Source: Buddleja alternifolia (Eukaryota; Streptophyta; Magnoliopsida; Lamiales; Scrophulariaceae). Taken from it: a DNA stretch of 64,000 bases. Shown here in pieces: positions 57,511 through 64,000 of the stretch. Where the stretch lies: NCBI GenBank assembly GCA_019426215.1, contig CM033403.1:7152012-7216011 (forward strand). The letters run 5' to 3'. A model generated the notes under the pieces. That model was not told the origin of the DNA and made no database searches. It saw nothing but the letters and a program-made list of their open reading frames with translations. Each line of letters opens with the position of its first letter. Position 1 is the stretch's first letter. A program made the position numbers and the translations under genes.

Positions 57511-57985
57511 TGGGCTAATTGCTTTTTTCATCCTGCATCTTTATCAATTTTGGATTTTGATTCTTTTTTTTCTATTTGAAAAGTTGTCTCGTAACTATCA
57601 AAGTTTTGGCAATTTTAGTCCAATTTTAACAGGAGTCCACCAATTTGACCAGAATTTTCCACGTGAGATGCTGACCGGAAAAAATTGATGTGGTGGCATC
57701 CCAAATAGACAGTGACTAGGACAAAATTGATGAGGTGGCATGCCAAATACCTCATCAATAATGTCCTAGTAAGCGTCCATTGTGGCGGAAAAATTGGAAA
57801 ATCCACAATTTTTGCCCACGTCAGCACCACGATGGCAAATTCCGATCAAATTGGTCGGCTCCAGTTAAAATCAGACTAAAAATGCTAAAATTTTTGTAAT
57901 TACTGTACGACTTTGCAAATAAAAAAAAAATCAAGACCAAAATTCAAAAGTGGTAAAGATAATGGGAAAAAAAATGCAATTAGCC
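57511..57985. mobile_element. Inverted-repeat (Mutator-like) element
   Basis: 475 bp with about 130-bp imperfect terminal inverted repeats (ggctaattgc; then caattttagtccaatttta / gcatttttagtctgatttta). The flanks tgtgagagtg and tttaagagtg agree at 8 of 10 positions and may be a decayed target duplication. No coding content. Confidence 0.65.
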
Positions 57986-57995
57986 TTTAAGAGTG

Positions 57996-58198
57996 CCTAG
58001 GTGGTGGATGCACTCTATAAATAGTGCTTTCATGTAGAAAGATAAAAATTAAGTTAGAACGAGAGAAAAGCCGATAGTGCATAGTGGCTTAAGATCGAGA
58101 GGATATTGAGAGTTAAAAATCTTTTGTATTCTAAAAATATTCCAATACCATATTGCCTTAGCTTAGAAATTTTTTTGTAATACTCTCATTTTATAATA
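57996..58198. other. Spacer, LTR-like fragment possible
   Basis: A ctataaata at 58015-58023 and the following leader-like sequence recall the R region of an LTR, but there is no matching partner. No gene. Confidence 0.35.
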
Positions 58199-61034
58199 CT
58201 AGTAAGGTGAACGCGCATTGCGCGTGAATAACTATGTCTATCTATATATATATATATATATATTTTAGAATATATGATGGCTAGCATTGATATTTATAGA
58301 CAAATATATTTCAAATACTGAGAATACATAGAAATGACAAAACTACGAAATATATTTTTTGTACGAAGTGTTGAAAATATTTCATTTAAAAGATACAAAT
58401 ATTTATTAATGAAAAAGTAGGTGATATGAATATATTTTAAGATAAATAGACAATATATATCATTAATTTATTAAATAATGAGTATATACATAAAATTAAT
58501 TAATATTGATATAATTTTTTTTAAAATATAAAAATAATAATTTAGATACACACGTTTGATAATTAAAGTATACTAACAAGTAACAAAATACAAACTTTGA
58601 AGTTCAACTTTTCAAATAGTGCATAATATGATATACATGTGTACACACACACACACTTATGCACATATACCCTATAACAAAAAGTATAAAAATAAATTAT
58701 AGATCTTGAAAGAATTAGTATATGTCTAACTAACAAACTATAATATAAAGTTAACCACTGAAAAAGATAGATAATTAAAAGATCAAAGTAAAATAAAATG
58801 ATGAATTATTAAGAATCACTAAAAGTTTTGTTTAGACACACATTCAGAAATTTGTCACTATATATATGTGTGCTTGAAGTTTATTATATATTAAATTGAG
58901 AAATATACATTGTAAGTATTGCTAAATAATTTTTTATATGCTTTTGTAATGATACTAAATCTTCTCGATAAATGTTGTATTCACAATTAATGATTTATAT
59001 GACATCTGCAATGATGCTTAATTTTCGCAATGAATGCGTTATTCATAATCTTGTTTACTATCATATTTCAATTTTCAATTTTATGTTTTTTTTGAAAAAA
59101 AATCTCTACTCTAATTCCAGATAAGTTGTCCTTGCTATTGATAATTGTTCACATCGAATATCTTATAATTTTTATATCAAAATAAGAGCTAATAGTACTA
59201 TAATTGAATAATGAAACATGTTTTAGAAATTAATTTTAACTGTAACAAATTACAAATATTTAAAGTATGAGTAATAATCTATTGAAAATAATCTTTCAAA
59301 AACTCATTTATATAGTAAAGTAATTGGGTTCACAAGCAAATAAAGAGACCCATACTAAAACATTCTCTCTCATCCTTTTACATATCCACAGAGTTTCTAG
59401 CCAATTATAATATACCTTTTTGGCAAACATAGTCATATTATATAATAAAAAAATTAAATTCGAAATTCAGTTTTATACTATTTATGTATTGTTAACTAAG
59501 GGCAATTAGGTATACTGTGCTTACTTATATGAAAATACTTTGTAATAATGTAATAAAATTAACATCAGTAGATCATATAAAGTGAAGCAAATCTCAATTA
59601 TAACATATAACTGATTTATTTATTTGTTTACATTCAGTATTAAAGCACCTAGAATTAACCTTTCATATTATGTATTATAAATTTATCTATCTTTTCCTAT
59701 ATTAATATGAATAGAATAGTTGGTGAGAAAATAGTAGAAAGACTTAGAAATAGAACTTTATAATGGTGCAGAAATGTAAGTTTTATATGGCTACAATTTT
59801 TGCTATACATGAGGTCCTATGTATACTCATAATTTATGGTAAGAAAGCTCTCTAAATCTAATATCAAATAACTAAAATTATTTAATAGTTCAAAATATTT
59901 CATAATATATGACATAAAAAGATAAATTATTAGTTTTCCTGAAAGAAATTGATGTAAAATAGGAAGCTATGTGTTATTTTTGAACTGAAACACTTAAAAT
60001 ACTAAAACTCAGTTTCCTTCCCTTTTAATTTTTTGGTACATACTCATTAGGCTTAAATTAGGTATTTTGAAAATTTTAAGAAAGTTTTTGAGCAATTCGT
60101 ACTTTTATAATAGAAAAAAGAAAAAACTATATTTTTCATGTGCACATGAGAAACGAAATAGAAGGTGAAATACCATCTGAAACATATGGATTTGATGTAT
60201 TATGGACTTATAGTGACGTGACTTATAATGTTTAATGTAGTGGTGATAGAACTTAATTTCTAGTGTGTTCACTGGATTGTCATCACTAAGTTGAGTTATA
60301 TGTCTGATTGAACTTTTACAAAAAAAAAATACTTTTTGGTAGGTAGTTTTTTTTAATTTAAATAGTTTCTATGAAGTTTTATTCGACCTCGCCTTTTTTT
60401 AGTTGTCAAAAGAAAAAGCTCTTGTAAAAATATTTATAACAAAAATCTTAGAAAATTTAATGATATATCAGAGAAAAATATGCAAGTATAATATCAATTT
60501 TGAGCTCTTTGAAAAGAAAGGAAATACTCTATAGTTTATCTTAAGATCTTAACAAATTATTTTGATTTTACCAATAAAATTATAATATCATTATTTACCC
60601 TCTGAAAAACAGAAAACAGAGGAGCTTACAAAATATTTTAATTGCATATATATAAATTATTGATTGACTAAAATATTTTTTTGAGGTTGCACGCTTTCGG
60701 AGATGATGTTTTGTTTTAATTTATCAACAGTTAAGTGTAGATTTACTTCCTAAACTACAAAATATTGATGAGTAGTTTAATATTAAAGTATAGAATTTAC
60801 TTAGGATTAATCTTATGTAATATTGTAGTCCTAGTGTATATATAGATTTTCATTATAATTATGCATCTGTATAAAATTTCATTATAGAGTCCTAATGTAA
60901 TTATACATCTTGTTGTTGTAGATTTTTAAATTTCATTTTTGACTCTTTTGCTATTAAAAAATTGAATTAATTAGGGATATTTTATGTACATTAAAAATAT
61001 AAAAAAATAATTCGTGCTTTTATAATAGAATAGA
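58199..61034 (-). mobile_element. Probable non-autonomous Helitron
   Basis: On the - strand the element starts tctattctattataaaagc (5' TC end at 61034, preceded by A) and ends with a GC hairpin, acgcgcaatgcgcgt, then about 9 bases, then ctag at 58199, followed by T. A|TC...CTAG|T with a 3' hairpin is the Helitron signature, and the 5' sequence is typical of plant Helitrons. About 2.84 kb, very AT-rich, no open frame of 60 or more residues, so no Rep/helicase. A 4-base alternative 5' end at 61038 is possible because of the tagatagata repeat. Confidence 0.7.
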
Positions 61035-61040
61035 TAGATA

Positions 61041-61211
61041 TGATAGAGTTCAAGGCACGTAATGCTTATGAACTCATTGTATATATTTATTTGAATGATC
61101 TATTACAATAATACAAGCATATGTATATATAGAAGTGAAACGTAACCCTAATACACAGATGGGCCGGACTATAACCTATACATGGGCCGGACTATAATCT
61201 ATACACTAACA
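61041..61211 (-). repeat. copia-4 3' LTR
   Basis: 171 bp, tgatagagttcaag to acactaaca (+ strand), next to a polypurine tract (gcggggggg on the - strand, 61218-61212). The other LTR is outside the window. Short LTRs are seen in several plant copia lineages. Confidence 0.75.
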
Positions 61212-63581
61212 CCCCCCCGCAATCTGAGCAGTGGGACTAACGCAAAGATTGGCCCGAAGTTGGGAAAACTTGGTCGGTGGTAAGGCTTTGGTGAAGATGT
61301 CAGCAACTTGTTCAGCGGTAGGAACATACTTGACCAAAACATCACCGATGGCAACTTTTTCCCTAACAAAATGGTAATCAATCTCAATATGCTTTGTACG
61401 AGCATGAAACACAGGATTAAGAACGAGATATATGGCACTAATATTATCACAGTAGACCCGAACTGGATGCGGAAGGAAGACGCCCAAGTCACGCAGAATA
61501 AAACGTAGCCAACAAGACTCAGCGACAGCATAGGCAACAGAGCGGTACTCAGACTCTGTACTGGATCGGGAGACGGTAGTCTGTTTCTTGGCAGACCAGG
61601 AGATAAGATTATCACCAAGATAAACAGCATAGCCAGTGGTGGAACGACGACTGTCTGGACAACCAGCCCAATCTGAGTTAGCATAAATAGTCAGGGAGTC
61701 CACAGTGGAAGAACGAAGGAGAAGACCATAATCAAGAGTACCCCGAAGATAACGAAGAATGCGCTTAACCATCTGAAAGTGGCTATCCCGAGGTGAGTGC
61801 ATGAACTGACTGACTAAAGCAACTGCATAAGCAATGTCAGGCCGAGTGTGAGTAAGATACTGAAGACCCCCAACAATGCTGCGATAAAGAGTCGGATCAG
61901 AGAAAAGGTCGCCTGCAAGAGCGGAGGGAGTAGACGTCGCAGAAAGAGGAGAGGCAACAGGCTTCAAGCTCATCATGTCAAAACGCTGAAGAAGCTCGGT
62001 TGCATACTTTCTCTGCGAAAGAAACAATCCAAGAGAGTCTCGTGTAGCATGAATACCCAGAAAATAGTGAAGATCCCCTAAATCCTTCATAGCAAACGCC
62101 TGGGAAAGACGAGAAATAAGAGCAGTAACGGCAGCAGAGTCATTCCCAGTCAAGATAATGTCATCAACGTAGAGCAAGAGAACCAAGGTGATAGAACCAG
62201 AACGGTAGACGAACATCGACATATCAGCTTTGCTGCTAGTGAATCCCAGACGCAGCAAATACGAACTAAATTTCTGAAACCAAGCTCGAGGTGCTTGTTT
62301 CAGGCCATATAAAGCCTTCTGTAACTGACACACATGTGAAGGATACTGGGGGTGAGTAAAACCGTGGGGCTGAGCCATGTAAACAGTCTCGGTAAGATCA
62401 CCGTGAAGAAAAGCATTCTTCACATCAAGCTGTCGGATAACCCACTGACGAGAAACGGCAATAGAGAGAACAGTGCGAATAGTAGCCGACTTAACCACAG
62501 GGCTGAAGGTCTCACCAAAGTCAATACCAGCCTGTTGCTTAAACCCCTGAGCAACCAAGCGGGCCTTATAGCGCTCAACAGATCCATCAGAACGTAACTT
62601 AACCTTATACACCCATTTGGAACCAACTAGATTTTGTGAAGGATGCGATGGCACTAAAGTCCATGTGCCATTGGCTTGGAGAGCATTAAACTCATCAGCC
62701 GTGGCAGCACGCCAAAGGGGATCCTTGGCGGCCTGTGTATAGCATGTTGGCTCGAGAGGAGGGGAAACAACAGACAAGGAGAGAAGAACACGAGGCTTAC
62801 GTGTACCATCACGTAAACGGGTGACCATAGGGTGACGAGGACAGGGAGGAGGAACACTAGGTGAGGACGCAGGAGAAGAAGAGACCGAGGAAGAGGTAGT
62901 GGAAGGAGATTGGACATAGGGAGACACGGGATTCGGGGAAGATGATGAAGATGGTCCTGGACCAGTGGAACGGGGAGGACTCCGGGAGGAGGGTGGTGAA
63001 AGAGATGACTCCAGAAGAGGCGGCATGGAGGACATAGTGGTGGTGGCAATAGGTAGATTAGGCGGCATGGAGGACATAGTGGTGGTGGCAATAGGTAGGT
63101 CAGTGGGACCGAGATAAGGAGGATGAGGAAGAGAAACCGTAATAGATTCAGCAGCAGACTGGTGGGTACCAGAGGTGGAAGCAGAAGGTAAGGTCGGATA
63201 AGGAAAAGAGTCTTCATCGAAGATGACATGACGACTAATATGGATAGTACCAGGAATAGGATCGAGGCACCGATACCCTTTATAATTCGGGGCATTACCT
63301 AAAAAGATACATGAGGCAGAGCGAGGATCGAGCTTATGAGCAGCACGATGACCAAGATGTGGAAAACAGGCACAACCAAAAGTCCAAAATGTGGAATAGT
63401 CGGGAGAACGACCAAATAGGACCTCATAAGGAGACTTGCGGCGAAGCGTAGGGGTAGGGAAACGGTTAATAAGAAAAACAGCAGTATAGAGAGCATCGAC
63501 CCAAAAGGAGTGGGGGAGATGAGCAGTAAGAAGCAAAGTGCGAAGTAACTCAGAAATATGACGATGCTTACGTTCTGACAC
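61206..63581 (-). CDS. copia-4 integrase end, RT and RNase H
   Basis: 791 residues open, with its start only the first Met after a stop. Integrase C-terminal part (SFWVDALYTAVFLINRFPTP, FGCACFPHL), then a Ser/Pro-rich linker with a 14-residue tandem repeat. RT: GSKWVYKVKLRSDGSVERYK, QLDVKNAFLHGDLTETVYM, LYGLKQAPRAWFQKF and YVDDIILTG near residue 470. RNase H: IYANSDWAGCPDSRRSTTGY, SRSSTESEYRSVAYAVAE, YCDNISAIYL. Ends ADIFTKALPPTKFSQLR close to the LTR. This is the most intact RT-RNase H in the window after copia-3. Confidence 0.92.
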   Translation of the reverse strand: MSERKHRHISELLRTLLLTAHLPHSFWVDALYTAVFLINRFPTPTLRRKSPYEVLFGRSPDYSTFWTFGCACFPHLGHRAAHKLDPRSASCIFLGNAPNYKGYRCLDPIPGTIHISRHVIFDEDSFPYPTLPSASTSGTHQSAAESITVSLPHPPYLGPTDLPIATTTMSSMPPNLPIATTTMSSMPPLLESSLSPPSSRSPPRSTGPGPSSSSSPNPVSPYVQSPSTTSSSVSSSPASSPSVPPPCPRHPMVTRLRDGTRKPRVLLSLSVVSPPLEPTCYTQAAKDPLWRAATADEFNALQANGTWTLVPSHPSQNLVGSKWVYKVKLRSDGSVERYKARLVAQGFKQQAGIDFGETFSPVVKSATIRTVLSIAVSRQWVIRQLDVKNAFLHGDLTETVYMAQPHGFTHPQYPSHVCQLQKALYGLKQAPRAWFQKFSSYLLRLGFTSSKADMSMFVYRSGSITLVLLLYVDDIILTGNDSAAVTALISRLSQAFAMKDLGDLHYFLGIHATRDSLGLFLSQRKYATELLQRFDMMSLKPVASPLSATSTPSALAGDLFSDPTLYRSIVGGLQYLTHTRPDIAYAVALVSQFMHSPRDSHFQMVKRILRYLRGTLDYGLLLRSSTVDSLTIYANSDWAGCPDSRRSTTGYAVYLGDNLISWSAKKQTTVSRSSTESEYRSVAYAVAESCWLRFILRDLGVFLPHPVRVYCDNISAIYLVLNPVFHARTKHIEIDYHFVREKVAIGDVLVKYVPTAEQVADIFTKALPPTKFSQLRANLCVSPTAQIAGGC

Positions 63582-64000
63582 ACCATTTTATTGTGGGGTG
63601 TAAGGGCATGACAGAGGAAACTGAATACCAGAAGCAGCAAAAAGATGACGGAATTGAGCATTATCAAACTCACGACCCCCATCACTTTGAAACATTTTGA
63701 TTTTACTTGTAAAAAGATTTTCAATTAGAATTTTAAAATTACAAAAGTGAGTATAGACATCAGATTTAGCACGCATAGGATAGCACCAAGTAAAACGTGA
63801 AAAATCATCAACAAAAATAACATAATATTTGAAACCGGTAGGAGAGAGAACGGGAGAAGTCCAAACATCAGAGTGAATTAAATAAAAGGGTACAGAGCTA
63901 CGGTTCTCAACATGCTGAAAAGGTAACTTGTGTGATCTACCTAACTGACAAGTTTAACAAAAAGAGACAGAACAATCCTGAGACTTGATATTACCACTAC
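63582..64000 (-). pseudogene. copia-4 integrase core, runs off the window
   Basis: Same frame as the downstream part but separated by a TAA where a Gln is expected (PYTPQ stop NGVSERKHRH). Visible: LGRSHKLPF (end of the zinc region), HSDVWTSPV, VIFVDDFSRFTWCYPMRAK with the first catalytic Asp region, and FQSDGGREFDN with the second. Another TAA lies near 63957 (SFC stop TCQ). The rest of gag and the 5' LTR lie beyond 64000. Confidence 0.88.

Noticed and set aside
61199..63724. Hydrophobic frames on the - strand (161, 213 and 141 residues)
   Set aside because: Out-of-frame shadows of copia-4 pol, not membrane proteins.

Overview
The window is repeat-dominated nuclear DNA of a flowering plant, probably a eudicot. 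The reasons are plant-type Ty1/copia and Ty3/gypsy (Athila-like) retrotransposons, CACTA elements carrying Transposase_21/DUF4218/DUF4216 and Transposase_24/Ulp1 genes, a Helitron, Mutator-like foldback elements, and one intron-containing class IV chitinase. I could not assign a species. I saw no rRNA, tRNA, CRISPR or organellar insert.

Layout. (1) 1-21042 is one old Ty1/copia element (copia-1, + strand) whose 5' LTR has been opened three times: by a small Mutator-like foldback element (13-397, 9-bp target duplication), and by CACTA element A (428-12408, TSD tgt), which in turn holds a second CACTA element, B (2103-9174, TSD ttt). Its broken gag-pol lies at 15567-19557 and its 3' LTR is truncated. 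(2) 21043-24800 holds remnants: a Ty3/gypsy integrase tail, a probable LINE 3' end and a probable solo LTR. (3) 24780-28668 is a degenerate copia on the - strand (copia-2), interrupted by a 14-kb Athila-like gypsy element (28669-42734, TSD tcttg). That element has identical-length 1938-bp LTRs, a 1340-bp tandem duplication across its 3' LTR boundary, and a third CACTA element, C (40110-41781), in its 5' LTR. (4) 42737-47779 holds three inverted-repeat elements, two with exact 10-bp target duplications. (5) The only ordinary host gene is the class IV chitinase (48305-50658, two exons), with a foldback element in its intron. (6) 51541-56464 is a nearly complete copia (copia-3, - strand, TSD tcttt). 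(7) 57511-57985 is another inverted-repeat element. (8) 58199-61034 is a probable non-autonomous Helitron. (9) 61041 to the window end is a fourth copia (copia-4, - strand), continuing past the edge.

How it works together. The chitinase is the one gene likely to serve the plant; its upstream region has a TATA box and WRKY-type W-box cores. Nearly everything else is mobile DNA at different stages of decay. No element looks fully autonomous: each coding region has at least one in-frame stop, frameshift or missing part. The most informative structures are the target duplications, which give a readable insertion order, and the two sister CACTA elements, whose Ulp1-type protease remnants have each lost a different catalytic residue.
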